Shown here: piece by piece, positions 27,209 to 40,952 of the stretch
How positions within the stretch are numbered: the first letter of the stretch is position 1
Layout of the letters: each line of letters starts with the position of its first letter
The notes under the pieces: generated by a model
Database searches by the model: none
What the model saw: only the letters and a program-made list of their open reading frames with translations
What the model was told of the DNA's origin: nothing
Source of the DNA: Erythrobacter oryzae
GTDB taxonomy: Bacteria; Pseudomonadota; Alphaproteobacteria; Sphingomonadales; Sphingomonadaceae
NCBI RefSeq assembly: GCF_030271515.1
Contig: NZ_JASCXI010000003.1
Location: 682,001-746,000 of the forward strand
Direction: 5' to 3'
Length of the DNA: 64,000 nt
Made by a program: the position numbers and the translations under genes

Positions 27209-27859
27209 TCAGTCGAACCACTTGCGGCGCCGGTGGGTGTCGTCGACCCGGCGCGCGGCGGGACTCGCCGCGATCGCCAGCATCAGGAATCCGAGGTGGA
27301 GCAGGTAGAAGCTGTCATCCAGTATCCCTGCCATGACCAGCACCAGCGTCGCGAGAGCAGCGAAGGTCGCCAGCAGGCACGCGAACAGGAACAGGTTGTA
27401 GCGCCGGTGCTTGGTGGCGACCGGTTGGGGAACCCCGCCGCGACCGCGGGCCGAGAGCCGGGCGGCCACCGCACGCCGCCAGCGCCGCAGCGTGACCTCG
27501 TAGAGGACATCATTGGCGATATTGAGCCCGATCAGCGGCCCGATCGTAAGGATCAGCACCAGCGGAACCACGACCGCGACCCAGCTGGCGGGCACCGCGA
27601 AGGTCAGCGTGAAGGGTATGCCGATGACGGCGACAATCGCCATGCCCGGGCCCGGCACCGGCACGAAGCCCGGGCCCAGCACGCGCTCGACAAAGGCGTT
27701 GCCCTCCGCCTCGAGCCTGCGGGCTTCGTCCGAGAGGATGTGATAGGGCGTGCCGTCCGGGCCGTAGAACAGCCACCCGGCCTCGCTGTCGCGCACCCAG
27801 CGCGAGATCCGCGCGCCCTGGGTCTCGCGGAAAATCTGCTTTTCGCGTTCGCCTCGCAT
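27209..27859 (-). CDS. Inner-membrane protein of unknown function
   Basis: The 216-aa protein has a soluble N-terminal part of about 65 residues (with ISRWVRDSEAGWLFYGPDGTPYHIL), then two hydrophobic helices (about 70-115), a basic loop (RRWRRAVAARLSARGR), and two more helices (about 155-200) before a basic C-terminus. The topology suggests four membrane helices with basic loops in the cytoplasm. No family was recognised. It lies just downstream of rplL but is separated from it by a strong terminator. Confidence 0.7.
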   Translation of the reverse strand: MRGEREKQIFRETQGARISRWVRDSEAGWLFYGPDGTPYHILSDEARRLEAEGNAFVERVLGPGFVPVPGPGMAIVAVIGIPFTLTFAVPASWVAVVVPLVLILTIGPLIGLNIANDVLYEVTLRRWRRAVAARLSARGRGGVPQPVATKHRRYNLFLFACLLATFAALATLVLVMAGILDDSFYLLHLGFLMLAIAASPAARRVDDTHRRRKWFD

Positions 27860-27884
27860 CGCGCCAAGCTACCGGAAACAGGTT

Positions 27885-27918
27885 AAAAAAAGGGCGACGC
27901 CATCGCTGGCGCCGCCCC
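27885..27918 (-). terminator. Terminator of the rplJL operon
   Basis: On the minus strand an 11-bp stem (GGGCGGCGCCA with TGGCGTCGCCC, one G-U pair) with a four-base loop is followed by seven T residues. Confidence 0.9.
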
Positions 27919-27955
27919 CTTTTCGCGTCGATCCGAAGATCGGTGGCAGAAGAGC

Positions 27956-28330
27956 TTACTTGAGCTCGACGGTGCCGCCGGCTTCTTCGATCTTCTTCTT
28001 GATTTCTTCGGCTTCGGCCTTGTTGACGCCTTCCTTGACGGCCTTCGGCGCGCCTTCGACGAGCGCCTTGGCTTCGGTCAGGCCCAGGCCGGTGATGGCG
28101 CGGACTTCCTTGATGACCTGGATCTTCTTCCCGCCGTCGCCGGTCAGGATGACGTCGAATTCGGTCTGCTCTTCGGCAGCCGGGGCATCGCCGCCGGCGG
28201 CGGGCGCGGCAACGGCAACCGCAGCAGCGGCGCTCACGCCCCACGCTTCTTCAAGCGCCTTGGCGAGTTCGGCGGCTTCGAGCACGGTCAGCTTCGAAAG
28301 TTCTTCAACAAGCTTGGCAATATCGGCCAT
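27956..28330 (-). CDS. rplL: 50S ribosomal protein L7/L12
   Basis: L7/L12 forms the flexible stalk dimers that recruit translation factors. The 124-aa protein has the N-terminal dimerisation and L10-binding domain (about 1-35), the Ala/Gly-rich hinge ([18 protein letters not shown]) and the C-terminal factor-binding domain ([21 protein letters not shown] and so on). It follows rplJ by 72 bp in the same operon. Confidence 0.97.
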   Translation of the reverse strand: MADIAKLVEELSKLTVLEAAELAKALEEAWGVSAAAAVAVAAPAAGGDAPAAEEQTEFDVILTGDGGKKIQVIKEVRAITGLGLTEAKALVEGAPKAVKEGVNKAEAEEIKKKIEEAGGTVELK

Positions 28331-28402
28331 GATGGTTCACTCCAAAATTGTGGCGGGGCGGATTTGCCCCAGGGATTTGTTTCGTCTGGCGAAAAACGTC
28401 TC

Positions 28403-28918
28403 TTACGCTGCGTCCTTGTCCGCATAGGCGGCGAACACGCGGGCGACCTTGGCGGCCGGAGCGGTAACGACCTGGGCGATCTTCGTCGCCGGGGCGTTGA
28501 CCAGCCCGATGAGCTTGGCGCGCATCTCGTCGAGGCTGGGCATCGTGGCAAGCGCCTTGATGCCGGCTTCGTCGAGCACGACCGAACCCATCGACCCGCC
28601 GACGATTTCGAGCTTGTCGTTCGATTTGGCGAAATCGACAGCGGCCTTGGCAGCCGCGACCGGGTCATGCGACCAAGCCAGCCCGACCGGGCCGGTGAGC
28701 ATGTCACCGAGCCCGACATAGTCGGTGTTCTCGAGGGCGAGCTTGGCGAGACGGTTCTTCGCAACCTTGTAGGACGCACCAGCATCGCGCATCTTCCCGC
28801 GCAGGTCGGTGGACTGGGCCACCGTCATGCCGAGGTTGCGGGTGACGACCACCACGGCAACCTCGTTGAAGACCGCATTGAGCTGGGCAACCGCGTCGGC
28901 TTTCTGCGAACGATCCAT
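28403..28918 (-). CDS. rplJ: 50S ribosomal protein L10
   Basis: L10 anchors the L7/L12 dimers to the ribosome and, with L12, represses its own mRNA. The 171-aa protein shows the family start (MDRSQKADAVAQLNAVF), a central conserved segment (YKVAKNRLAKLALENT) and the C-terminal helix that binds L7/L12 (APAAKVARVFAAYADK). The ATG at 28918 has a perfect AAGGAG site; codons further upstream lie in the leader RNA. The operon is oriented away from rpoBC, which lies 3.3 kb away on the other strand. Confidence 0.97.
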   Translation of the reverse strand: MDRSQKADAVAQLNAVFNEVAVVVVTRNLGMTVAQSTDLRGKMRDAGASYKVAKNRLAKLALENTDYVGLGDMLTGPVGLAWSHDPVAAAKAAVDFAKSNDKLEIVGGSMGSVVLDEAGIKALATMPSLDEMRAKLIGLVNAPATKIAQVVTAPAAKVARVFAAYADKDAA

Positions 28919-29306
28919 GCCATACTCCTTCACATTTGGCCGACCGGGATGGCTCCCGGACGACCGGCTACGTTTGTCCATGCCGCAGCCGAGGCTCCGA
29001 CACGGGCGAGTCCGTCGATAGGGAAGGAGGGTGTGCCATCGGCACGAGCGCGGCGTCTGCGATGTCGCAGGCCCCGCGCGAAAATCTCGTTTCCCCGTCT
29101 AGGCTGGAAATTAAGACCGGCACATTCCGGTCACCAACTGTCTCGGACGGATGATCCTCGAAAGGATCGGGCGGGGCCAATAGCCACGGGGACGCACAAG
29201 TCAAGCGGATTGTCCGCAAGGCCCGGGCTGCGATGGGCGCGCGGATCAACCCCTATGGCGCGGCAAGTCGCTGGTTTGTCGCGCTCCCAGGGTATAGAAC
29301 GCAGCG
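28919..29306. other. Gene-free interval between rplJ and psiE
   Basis: This 388-base interval holds the rplJ ribosome site, the L10-leader-like RNA (29095-29150) and the start region of the psiE-like gene. The rest shows no ORF with a good start. Confidence 0.6.
29095..29150 (-). ncRNA. L10-leader-like structured RNA upstream of rplJ
   Basis: On the minus strand three nested helices can be drawn: CCGTC with GACGG (outer), GTTGG with CCAGC (middle), and GACCGG-AATGTG-CCGGTC (29115-29132, terminal hairpin). The UGA on one side and the longer A/U-rich bulge on the other look like the kink-turn of the ribosomal protein L10 leader, to which L10-L12 binds for feedback. Position about 180 bases before rplJ fits. 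The match to the known family is by eye only. Confidence 0.68.
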
Positions 29307-29702
29307 ATGGACGCACCCGACCCCGCCGAGTCCCCCGCCGCTGCCAACCCGGCAGGCCGCGCGCTGCGCTTCATCGAGCAGGGGCTGCTGATGGTCGCCG
29401 CGCTGATGACGCTGGGTGCGGCGGGGGCGGAAGTCGCGGCGGTCTATCAGCGCGGCAGCATCGTGCTCGCCGATATCCTGCTGATGTTTCTCTACACCGA
29501 GGTGATCGCGATGATCGCGGTGTTCTACACCGGCAAGGCGAGTTCCTTCGTCTTCCCGATCTTCATCGCCATCACCGCCATCGCGCGGCTGATCGTGCTG
29601 CAGGGCAAGGACATGCAGGCGGAGAACGTGGTGTTCGAAGCGGGCGCGATCCTGCTGCTGGCCTTTGCCGCGCTGGTGATGGGCAAGGTGCGCTCCGACT
29701 GA
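29307..29702 (+). CDS. psiE: PsiE-family membrane protein
   Basis: The 131-aa protein has four membrane helices and the family signature LADILLMFLYTEVIAMIAVF in the middle, with a short cytoplasmic N-terminus rich in Pro and Ala. PsiE was named for phosphate-starvation-induced expression in E. coli; its biochemical role is not established. No Pho box was identified in front of the gene. It stands alone between the rplJ leader and the Xre/DUF2975 operon. Confidence 0.85.
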   Translation: MDAPDPAESPAAANPAGRALRFIEQGLLMVAALMTLGAAGAEVAAVYQRGSIVLADILLMFLYTEVIAMIAVFYTGKASSFVFPIFIAITAIARLIVLQGKDMQAENVVFEAGAILLLAFAALVMGKVRSD

Positions 29703-29706
29703 ATGC

Positions 29707-29740
29707 GAAGAGGCCGAGGCATCGCTGCCCCGGCCCCTCT
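29707..29740. terminator. Possible bidirectional terminator hairpin
   Basis: GAGGCCGAGGCA pairs imperfectly with TGCCCCGGCCCCTC between the convergent psiE and xre genes. There is no good T-run, so function as a terminator is uncertain. Confidence 0.4.
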
Positions 29741-29750
29741 CCAAAAAGAT

Positions 29751-29987
29751 TCAGTCCGCCTGATAGCCGAGCAGGTCGCCCGGCTGGCACTCCAGCTCGC
29801 GGCAGATCGCGGCGAGGGTGGAGAAGCGGATCGCCTTGGCCTTGCCGGTCTTGAGGATCGACAGGTTGGCGAGCGTCAGCCCCACCCGGTCGGCCAGTTC
29901 GGTCAGCGTCATGCGGCGGGCGTAGAGCAGGTCATCGAGCTTGACCATGATGCGGGCTCCTTCGAGGTCGTCGTTGCTGGGGGGCAT
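29751..29987 (-). CDS. Small Xre-family (YozG-like) transcription regulator
   Basis: The 78-aa protein is essentially one helix-turn-helix: TLTELADRVGLTLANLSILKTG followed by FSTLAAICRELECQPGDLL. It belongs to the YozG-like Xre subgroup that is usually paired with a DUF2975 membrane protein. The ATG at 29987 overlaps the DUF2975 stop (ATGA). An internal ATG at 29948 has a better ribosome site (GAAGGAG) and would give the compact 65-aa form. It probably represses its own operon through the ATATCGT motifs upstream of the micropeptide gene. Confidence 0.85.
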   Translation of the reverse strand: MPPSNDDLEGARIMVKLDDLLYARRMTLTELADRVGLTLANLSILKTGKAKAIRFSTLAAICRELECQPGDLLGYQAD

Positions 29988-30532
29988 CACACGGTCCCTT
30001 CGAGGTCTTCGCGCATCGCCGCGCCGTGGCGGAAGACGCGGGCGAGGATGAAGAGGGTGAGGATCAGCAGCACCGGCGCCACGTCGAGATCGAAGTCGTC
30101 CTTGATCGAGACCTCGCTGAACTGGCTGGCCCAATGGGCGACGAAGGCAGCCACACCCGTGGCGACGAAGGACAGCGCGGTGATGGCGATCTGGATCCAG
30201 CCCATGGCATTGAGGCGGTCAGCATTCTCGGGGACGAAGGGGTCTCCGGAGGCGACCGTATCGATGATGCCGCGCAGCTTGCCGAAGAACAGGAACACCA
30301 GAACGCACAGAGCGCAAACCACCGCCAGCAAGCCGAGCACGGTGGCGACGGGCATGGCGGTGATGTCGGGGCCGAATTCGGCCCGCATCTCGGTGTTGAT
30401 GGTGTCCTGCACGAAGGGCAGTGTCACCGCAACGAGTGCGACCACTCCGGCGGCGAGCGCCATGACGCCCTGGATCAGCAGGGTCAGCGATTTTCCTGCC
30501 AGCAGCAGCAGATCGTTTCCGGGGGACTTCAT
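29987..30532 (-). CDS. DUF2975 membrane protein
   Basis: The 181-aa protein has four hydrophobic segments (about 12-40, 55-85, 110-135 and 150-165). The loop between helices two and three (FFGKLRGIIDTVASGDPFVPENADRLNAMGW) is the characteristic DUF2975 signature. The family has no proven function, but it is constantly found beside YozG-type regulators, which suggests a membrane sensor or anti-repressor role. Here it lies 28 bp downstream of a secreted micropeptide gene and overlaps the regulator gene. Confidence 0.85.
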   Translation of the reverse strand: MKSPGNDLLLLAGKSLTLLIQGVMALAAGVVALVAVTLPFVQDTINTEMRAEFGPDITAMPVATVLGLLAVVCALCVLVFLFFGKLRGIIDTVASGDPFVPENADRLNAMGWIQIAITALSFVATGVAAFVAHWASQFSEVSIKDDFDLDVAPVLLILTLFILARVFRHGAAMREDLEGTV

Positions 30533-30560
30533 CGGACAGTTCCTTTCGCGAAGGGCCGGA

Positions 30561-30698
30561 TCAGGCGACCGAAGGCAGTTCGAAGGCCGTCGGGGTCTCG
30601 GCCTGCGCAGGGGGAACGGTGACGATCGCGCCGATCGAGCCGAGGGTCAGGACGAAGGCGGCGCAGGCGGCAAGGGCGGTGTTGGCGAAGCGGGTCAT
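30561..30698 (-). CDS. Secreted 45-aa micropeptide
   Basis: The peptide starts with a clear signal sequence (MTRFANTALAACAAFVLTLG) that runs to a likely cleavage after PPAQA, leaving only about 12 mature residues (ETPTAFELPSVA). The ATG at 30698 has an AAAGGA site at the right distance. It is the first gene of an operon with DUF2975 and the Xre regulator. An operator-like ATATCGT motif overlaps its start codon. A signalling or membrane-active peptide is possible, but no function is known. Confidence 0.7.
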   Translation of the reverse strand: MTRFANTALAACAAFVLTLGSIGAIVTVPPAQAETPTAFELPSVA

Positions 30699-30792
30699 AT
30701 CGTTTTCCTTTAGAGGGCACATCGTGATTCGATAAATGCTCTCTAATCCGATTCGTGGCATATCGTCAATCAATAATATTGAAAAACGATAT
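30697..30792 (-). promoter_or_regulatory. Promoter region with three ATATCGT motifs
   Basis: ATATCGTTTT occurs at 30697 on the plus strand (over the micropeptide start) and again from 30792 on the minus strand; ATATCGTC is at 30760. The last two form an inverted repeat (30760-30792) around the near-palindrome CAATA-A-TATTG (30771-30781). The arrangement fits binding and autoregulation by the Xre protein of the same operon. Confidence 0.55.
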
Positions 30793-30807
30793 TGGTCTTC
30801 CCGATAT

Positions 30808-31857
30808 TCAATCTGGCTGCACCGCTTCCACCCAGCTCGCGAGGTCGGCATCGCTGTACCAGGCGCCGGCGCGGTAGCGGTCGCCGGGGCGGCTCCGGTG
30901 CGGGGCGCAGGGTGCGAGATTGATCGCCCAGTGGAGATCGGCCCCGCTGCCGGGGCGGTTCTCGTAGGTGATGTCCGCAGCGAAGGTCAGGTGGAGCCAT
31001 TGGGCAAGCCCGCTCACTGGCCCGCCGGTGCTGACCAGCGCGGCGGTGGCCGAGACGCTGATCGGCGGATCGCCCGCGCCGAAGTCGAAGTCGAGCAGCG
31101 CGCAAGGTTCGCTGCGCAGGGCGAGCGCAGGGTCGTCGGCGAAGACATGGCGGCGCGGGTTCAAGTGCGGGGTGAAGCCGGAGAGGTCGAACCCCTCGAC
31201 CAGCCCGACGCTGTCCGCGGGCGCGGCGAATTCGGCGAGCGCGACCATCAGGCTCGCCTTTTCCGGCAGGAACAGCGCGCCGGGCACCGCCAGCTCGGCG
31301 CGGGCATGGGCGAGCGAGGCCAGAACCCCTTCGCCCACCACGCCGTGGTCGAACACCTCGGACACCACCAGATCGACCCCGCCATCCAAATCGCGCATCC
31401 GGTCGAGCTGGCCCGAATGGCGGTCGAACACGGTGATGCGCTCGGCAAGACCATTGGCGGCGATCACCTTGCGCGCGGCGGCGGCGAGCATCGCGTTTTC
31501 CTCGCAGGCGTAGACCCGCTCCGCCCCCGCGCGCGCCGCCATCATCGCCAAGAGGCCCGATCCGGTGCCGATATCGAGCACCCGGCGGCCCGGCGCCATG
31601 CGTTCGATTGCGGCGCGGTAGGCGGCGTTGCGGCGGCGGTCGTGGAGCATCCTGATGTGGAATTCGGGGACTCCGGCGCGCAGCACGCTCGCGGCGATCG
31701 CCTGCCACAAGGGATCGCCCGGATGCGCCGCCAGCGCCCGCTCCGCGAGCGCAATCGCCAGGGCGCCCGCCTGGCTCTCGGCCAGCTCCAGCCCTGTCGC
31801 CAGAAAATCCGCCGGGTTGGCGAGCGGCTGGCGATGGTCTGTCGGCTTGGCGGTCAT
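30808..31857 (-). CDS. PRMT7-like protein arginine methyltransferase
   Basis: The 349-aa protein is a class I SAM methyltransferase. Motif I reads [20 protein letters not shown] (about residues 92-111) and the following acidic strand end is ACEENAML. The double-Glu loop that holds the substrate guanidinium in arginine methyltransferases is present as [14 protein letters not shown], with the two Glu nine positions apart. The N-terminal helix [15 protein letters not shown] and the loop resemble human PRMT7 (recalled motif). About 70 extra N-terminal residues precede the fold. Such enzymes are unusual in bacteria; the substrate is unknown. The ATG at 31857 is used; a TTG at 31893 is possible. 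Confidence 0.75.
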   Translation of the reverse strand: MTAKPTDHRQPLANPADFLATGLELAESQAGALAIALAERALAAHPGDPLWQAIAASVLRAGVPEFHIRMLHDRRRNAAYRAAIERMAPGRRVLDIGTGSGLLAMMAARAGAERVYACEENAMLAAAARKVIAANGLAERITVFDRHSGQLDRMRDLDGGVDLVVSEVFDHGVVGEGVLASLAHARAELAVPGALFLPEKASLMVALAEFAAPADSVGLVEGFDLSGFTPHLNPRRHVFADDPALALRSEPCALLDFDFGAGDPPISVSATAALVSTGGPVSGLAQWLHLTFAADITYENRPGSGADLHWAINLAPCAPHRSRPGDRYRAGAWYSDADLASWVEAVQPD

Positions 31858-32203
31858 GCGCGGTGGTTCAATCCATCCGCCGCCCGAGCGCAAGGCCTTT
31901 CTTGCCGCGGCCGGAGTGCGGGTTTCCGCTCCGGTTGACAGGGGGCGAGGCCACTCCTACATGCGCCCCTCGCACTCGCTTCGAGCAAGGCTGATTCATG
32001 CGCGGGAATCGGCCTCAGGATGGAAGCGGCGAAGGCCATTTACGCGACGGACACCGGGAGGCTGCTGCCGACACCGCTTCAGATGCGGAGTCTGGCGTGC
32101 GGCTTTTGTGCGTTGGAATGGCCGCTTTTTCGCGTGGAACGACAGCGATTTTTACTCCCGCGCGGCATCCTCGCGCGGCCCAACGGAAGAGGCCCACTCC
32201 CTC
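31858..32203. other. Leader region of rpoB
   Basis: About 345 bases lie between the divergent methyltransferase gene and rpoB. It contains the probable rpoB promoter (31935-31963), leaving a 5' UTR of over 200 bases. A short hairpin (GCGCGG...CCGCGC type, near 32158-32180) lies before the rpoB ribosome site. No ORF with a good start was found. Confidence 0.5.
31935..31963 (+). promoter_or_regulatory. Probable sigma-70 promoter of rpoBC
   Basis: TTGACA (31935-31940), a 17-base spacer and TACATG (31958-31963) form a good vegetative promoter reading toward rpoB. Confidence 0.55.
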
Positions 32204-35200
32204 ATGGCAACCAAGGCGAAGCCGCCCGTCACCCGCAGCCGCAAGGCGCAAGGGACCGCCAAGAAGCGCATCCGCAAGATCTTCGGTGACATTCACGAAG
32301 TGGTGCAGATGCCGAACCTGATCGAGGTTCAGCGCGAAAGCTACGAGCAGTTCCTGCGTTCGGACAAGGCCACGGGCTATGTCTCGGGCCTCGAAAAGAC
32401 CCTGCGTTCGGTCTTCCCGATCCGCGACTTCGCCGGCACCGCCGAGCTCGATTTCGTGCACTACGAACTCGAAGAGCCCAAGTACGACACCACCGAGTGC
32501 CGTCAGCGCGGCATCACCTATGCCGCCCCGATGAAGGTGACCCTGCGCCTGATCGTGTTCGAGGTCGACAGCGAAACCGAAACCCGTTCCGTCCTCGATA
32601 TCAAGGAGCAGGACGTCTACATGGGCGACATGCCGCTCATGACCGAGAACGGCACCTTCATCATCAACGGCACCGAGCGCGTGATCGTCTCGCAGATGCA
32701 CCGCTCGCCGGGCGTCCTGTTCGACCATGACCGCGGCAAGACCCACTCCTCGGGCAAGCTGCTGTTCGCCGCGCGCGTGATCCCCTACCGCGGCTCGTGG
32801 CTCGATTTCGAGTTCGACGCCAAGGACATCGTCAACGTCCGCATCGACCGCAAGCGCAAGCTGCCGGTCACCGCGCTGCTGTATTCGCTCGGCCTCGATG
32901 CCGAGGATATCCTCGGCTACTTCTACAACACCGTTACCTGGGACCGCGCCAAGGACGGGTGGAAGATCCCCTTCGTCGCCGAACAGTGGCGCAACGCCAA
33001 GCCGACCTTCGCGCTGGTCGATGCCGCAACGGGCGAGGAAGTCTTCCCGGCCGGCCAGAAGATCAGCCCGCGTGCTGCCAACAAGGCGGCCAAGGACGGC
33101 CTTTCCGAACTGCTGCTTCCCACCGAGGAAGTCGTCAGCCGCTATGCCGCCGCCGACATGATCGACGAGTCGACGGGCCGCATCTATATCGAAGCGGGCG
33201 ATGAAGTGACGCTCGAGCATGTCGACATCCTCGACAAGGCCGGGATCGACCGCCTGCCGCTGCTCGACATCGACGAGATCAACACCGGCCCGTGGATCCG
33301 CAACACGCTGAAGGCCGACAAGGCCGAGAACCGCGACGAGGGTCTGGAAGCGATCTACAAGGTCATGCGTCCGGGCGAACCGCCGACGAAGGAAACCGCC
33401 GAGGCGCTGTTCGAAGGCCTGTTCTTCGATGCTGAACGCTATGACCTTTCGGCCGTGGGCCGCGTGAAGCTTAACATGCGTCTGGGCCTCGAGTGCGAGG
33501 ACACCGTCACCACGCTGCGCAAGGAAGACATCCTCGCGGTGGTGAAGGAGCTTGTCGGCCTCAAGGACGGCAAGGGCGAAGTCGACGACATCGACAACCT
33601 CGGCAACCGCCGCGTGCGTTCGGTGGGCGAGCTGCTGGAGAACCAGTACCGCGTCGGCCTGCTGCGCATGGAGCGCGCCGTGAAGGAGCGCATGAGCTCG
33701 GTCGACGTCAGCACCGTGATGCCGAACGACCTCATCAACGCCAAGCCTGCGGTCGCCGCGGTGCGCGAGTTCTTCGGCTCCTCGCAGCTCTCGCAGTTCA
33801 TGGACCAGACCAACCCGCTCTCGGAAGTCACCCACAAGCGCCGCGTGTCGGCGCTCGGGCCGGGTGGTCTGACCCGCGAGCGCGCCGGCTTCGAAGTGCG
33901 CGACGTTCACCCGACGCACTATGGCCGCATCTGCCCGATCGAAACGCCCGAAGGCCCGAACATCGGTCTGATCAACTCGCTGGCGTCGTTCTCGCGCGTC
34001 AACAAGTACGGCTTCATCGAGACCCCCTACCGCAAGGTGGTGGACGGCAAGGTGACCGCGGACGTGATCTACCTTTCCGCGATGGAAGAGCAGAAGCACA
34101 CGGTTGCGCAGGCTTCGGCCGAACTGACGGCGGACGGCAGCTTCGTCGAAGAGCTGGTCTCGGCGCGTCACAACGGCGACAACCTGATGGCGCCGCGCGA
34201 GCACATCACGCTGATGGACGTCAGCCCCAAGCAGCTGGTTTCGGTCGCGGCCTCGCTGATCCCGTTCCTCGAAAACGATGACGCCAACCGCGCGCTGATG
34301 GGCTCGAACATGCAGCGTCAGGCCGTGCCGCTCGTCAAGGCGGAAGCGCCGTGGGTCGGCACCGGCATGGAAGAGACCGTGGCGCGCGATTCGGGCGCTG
34401 CGATTGCGGCCAAGCGCGGCGGGATCGTCGATCAGGTCGATGCGACCCGTATCGTGATCCGTGCGATCGGCGATGTCGAACCCGGCCAGTCGGGCGTCGA
34501 CATCTACACGCTCCAGAAGTTCCAGCGTTCGAACCAGAACACCTGCATCAACCAGCGTCCGCTGGTGAAGGTGGGCGACGTGATCGAACAGGGCGACATC
34601 ATCGCCGACGGTCCCTCGACCGACCTCGGCGAGCTGGCGCTGGGCAAGAACAGCCTCGTCGCCTTCATGCCCTGGAACGGCTACAACTACGAAGACTCGA
34701 TCCTGATCAGCGAGCGCATCGTGAAGGACGACGTCTTCACCTCGATCCACATCGAGGAGTTCGAGGTCATGGCCCGCGACACCAAGCTCGGGCCGGAAGA
34801 CATCACCCGCGACATTCCCAACGTCGGCGAAGAAGCCCTGCGCAACCTCGACGAGGCGGGCATCGTCTATATCGGCGCCGAGGTGCACCCCGGTGACATC
34901 CTCGTCGGCAAGATCACGCCCAAGGGCGAATCGCCGATGACGCCGGAAGAAAAGCTGCTGCGCGCGATCTTCGGCGAAAAGGCGAGCGACGTGCGTGACA
35001 CCTCGCTGCGTCTGCCCCCGGGCGTTGCCGGCACCATCGTCGAAGTCCGGGTGTTCAACCGCCACGGGATCGAGATCGACGACCGTACCCGTGCGATCCA
35101 GAACGAGGAAATCGAACGCCTCCGGAAGGACGCCGCGGACGAACGCAACATCCTCAACCGCGCGACCTACAACCGCCTGCGCGACATGCTGCTCGGCCAG

Positions 35201-36394
35201 ACCGCTTCGGCCGCTCCCAAGGGGCTGAAGAAGGGCGTGGAGATCACCGAGAGCCTGCTCGACGAAGTCGACCGCCACGAATGGTTCAAGTTCGCGGTGG
35301 CCGATGACAACCGTCAGGCGCAGATCGAGGCGGTGAAGAGCCAGTACGACGAAGCCGTCGCGCTGATCGATGCCAAGTTCCATGACCGCAAGGAAAAGCT
35401 GGAGCGCGGTGACGAGCTGGCTCCGGGCGTGCTCAAGATGGTCAAGGTCTTCGTCGCGGTGAAGCGCAAGCTCCAGCCGGGCGACAAGATGGCCGGCCGT
35501 CACGGGAACAAGGGTGTCATCAGCCGCATCCTGCCGATCGAGGACATGCCGTTCCTCGCCGACGGGACGCATGTCGACCTCGTGCTCAACCCGCTGGGCG
35601 TGCCTTCGCGCATGAACGTCGGGCAGATCTTCGAGACGCACCTGGGCTTTGCCGCCCGCGCGCTCGGGCACGAGATCAAGGGCCTGCTGGAGGATTGGCG
35701 TGCGGCGAACCCCAACGCGGCTTCGGACTACGCCAACGTGGCGCCGCCCGCTGCCGTGCTGGATCGCCTCAAGGACATCTACGGCGAGCAATATGTCGAG
35801 GACCTCGAAAGCCGTTCGACTGCGGATATCGTGGAACTGGCGGGCAACCTCTCGGCCGGTGTGCCGATGGGGACCCCGGTGTTCGACGGTGCGCGCGAAG
35901 CCGACGTTTCGGACATGCTGGTCAAGGCGGGGATCGATTCCTCGGGCCAGAGCGTCCTTTATGACGGCCGCACCGGCGAGGCGTTCGACCGCAAGGTGAC
36001 CGTGGGCATCATCTACATGCTGAAGCTCCACCACCTGGTCGACGACAAGATCCACGCGCGTTCGATCGGCCCCTACTCTCTCGTCACCCAGCAGCCGCTG
36101 GGCGGCAAGGCTCAGTTCGGCGGCCAGCGCTTCGGGGAAATGGAGGTCTGGGCGCTCCAGGCCTACGGCGCGGCCTACACCTTGCAGGAAATGCTGACGG
36201 TGAAGTCCGACGACGTGGTCGGCCGCACCAAGGTCTACGAAGCGATCGTCAAGGGCGACGACACCTTCGAGGCCGGCATTCCGGAGAGCTTCAACGTGCT
36301 CGTGAAGGAAATGCGCAGCCTCGGCCTCAATGTCGAACTGAAGTCGATCCTCGACGAGGACGACGACGGCGAGATGCTGGAGGCAGCGGAATAA
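32204..36394 (+). CDS. rpoB: RNA polymerase beta subunit
   Basis: The 1396-aa protein is full length. The rifampicin region ([19 protein letters not shown] then [13 protein letters not shown]) keeps the residues equivalent to E. coli Gln513, Asp516, His526 and Ser531, so no resistance change is seen. The C-terminal catalytic-centre parts are present ([15 protein letters not shown], and [20 protein letters not shown]). The frame is open far upstream, but the ATG at 32204 gives the usual N-terminus. It is followed by rpoC after 81 bp. The rplJL genes that normally precede rpoB are located elsewhere and inverted. Confidence 0.98.
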   Translation: MATKAKPPVTRSRKAQGTAKKRIRKIFGDIHEVVQMPNLIEVQRESYEQFLRSDKATGYVSGLEKTLRSVFPIRDFAGTAELDFVHYELEEPKYDTTECRQRGITYAAPMKVTLRLIVFEVDSETETRSVLDIKEQDVYMGDMPLMTENGTFIINGTERVIVSQMHRSPGVLFDHDRGKTHSSGKLLFAARVIPYRGSWLDFEFDAKDIVNVRIDRKRKLPVTALLYSLGLDAEDILGYFYNTVTWDRAKDGWKIPFVAEQWRNAKPTFALVDAATGEEVFPAGQKISPRAANKAAKDGLSELLLPTEEVVSRYAAADMIDESTGRIYIEAGDEVTLEHVDILDKAGIDRLPLLDIDEINTGPWIRNTLKADKAENRDEGLEAIYKVMRPGEPPTKETAEALFEGLFFDAERYDLSAVGRVKLNMRLGLECEDTVTTLRKEDILAVVKELVGLKDGKGEVDDIDNLGNRRVRSVGELLENQYRVGLLRMERAVKERMSSVDVSTVMPNDLINAKPAVAAVREFFGSSQLSQFMDQTNPLSEVTHKRRVSALGPGGLTRERAGFEVRDVHPTHYGRICPIETPEGPNIGLINSLASFSRVNKYGFIETPYRKVVDGKVTADVIYLSAMEEQKHTVAQASAELTADGSFVEELVSARHNGDNLMAPREHITLMDVSPKQLVSVAASLIPFLENDDANRALMGSNMQRQAVPLVKAEAPWVGTGMEETVARDSGAAIAAKRGGIVDQVDATRIVIRAIGDVEPGQSGVDIYTLQKFQRSNQNTCINQRPLVKVGDVIEQGDIIADGPSTDLGELALGKNSLVAFMPWNGYNYEDSILISERIVKDDVFTSIHIEEFEVMARDTKLGPEDITRDIPNVGEEALRNLDEAGIVYIGAEVHPGDILVGKITPKGESPMTPEEKLLRAIFGEKASDVRDTSLRLPPGVAGTIVEVRVFNRHGIEIDDRTRAIQNEEIERLRKDAADERNILNRATYNRLRDMLLGQTASAAPKGLKKGVEITESLLDEVDRHEWFKFAVADDNRQAQIEAVKSQYDEAVALIDAKFHDRKEKLERGDELAPGVLKMVKVFVAVKRKLQPGDKMAGRHGNKGVISRILPIEDMPFLADGTHVDLVLNPLGVPSRMNVGQIFETHLGFAARALGHEIKGLLEDWRAANPNAASDYANVAPPAAVLDRLKDIYGEQYVEDLESRSTADIVELAGNLSAGVPMGTPVFDGAREADVSDMLVKAGIDSSGQSVLYDGRTGEAFDRKVTVGIIYMLKLHHLVDDKIHARSIGPYSLVTQQPLGGKAQFGGQRFGEMEVWALQAYGAAYTLQEMLTVKSDDVVGRTKVYEAIVKGDDTFEAGIPESFNVLVKEMRSLGLNVELKSILDEDDDGEMLEAAE

Positions 36395-36475
36395 GGGGCG
36401 CGGGGGCGACCAAGGCAATTGGGCGCCCCCCGTCACCGCCGCAAACGAAATTCATCCCCCTAAGGGAACACAGTC

Positions 36476-40777
<4,302 letters not shown>

Positions 40778-40810
40778 GCTCCCGCCCGAGCCCTTGCGGC
40801 ATCACGAGGG

Positions 40811-40845
40811 GCCCCGCCCGAGCTTATGCTCTGGCGGGGCTTTTT
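40811..40845 (+). terminator. Rho-independent terminator of rpoBC
   Basis: GCCCCGCC pairs with GGCGGGGC around an inner weak stem, followed by five T residues. Confidence 0.92.
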
Positions 40846-40952
40846 CGTTCTGCGGCGGGAATCCGGCCTCGCCCGTTCCGGAGCGGGCGCAAGCGGGGCG
40901 AAGGGGCGCGCGCGCAATCGTTCCTTAAATACCCTGCCTGTAAGGGGCGCTC

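Noticed and set aside
29748..30134. A 127-codon version of the Xre regulator
   Set aside because: The extra residues are the antisense-like Arg/Pro-rich reading of the DUF2975 gene end.
32015..36436. A 1473-codon minus-strand frame opposite rpoB, and similar long frames opposite rpoC (36452-40264), groEL (10712-12562), the Tricorn gene (44102-47326), the receptor (50169-52982) and the Rieske/M20 genes (55610-58669)
   Set aside because: High GC content suppresses stops in the antisense frames; the sense genes are certain and the antisense products are Arg/His/Gly-rich with no recognisable family.
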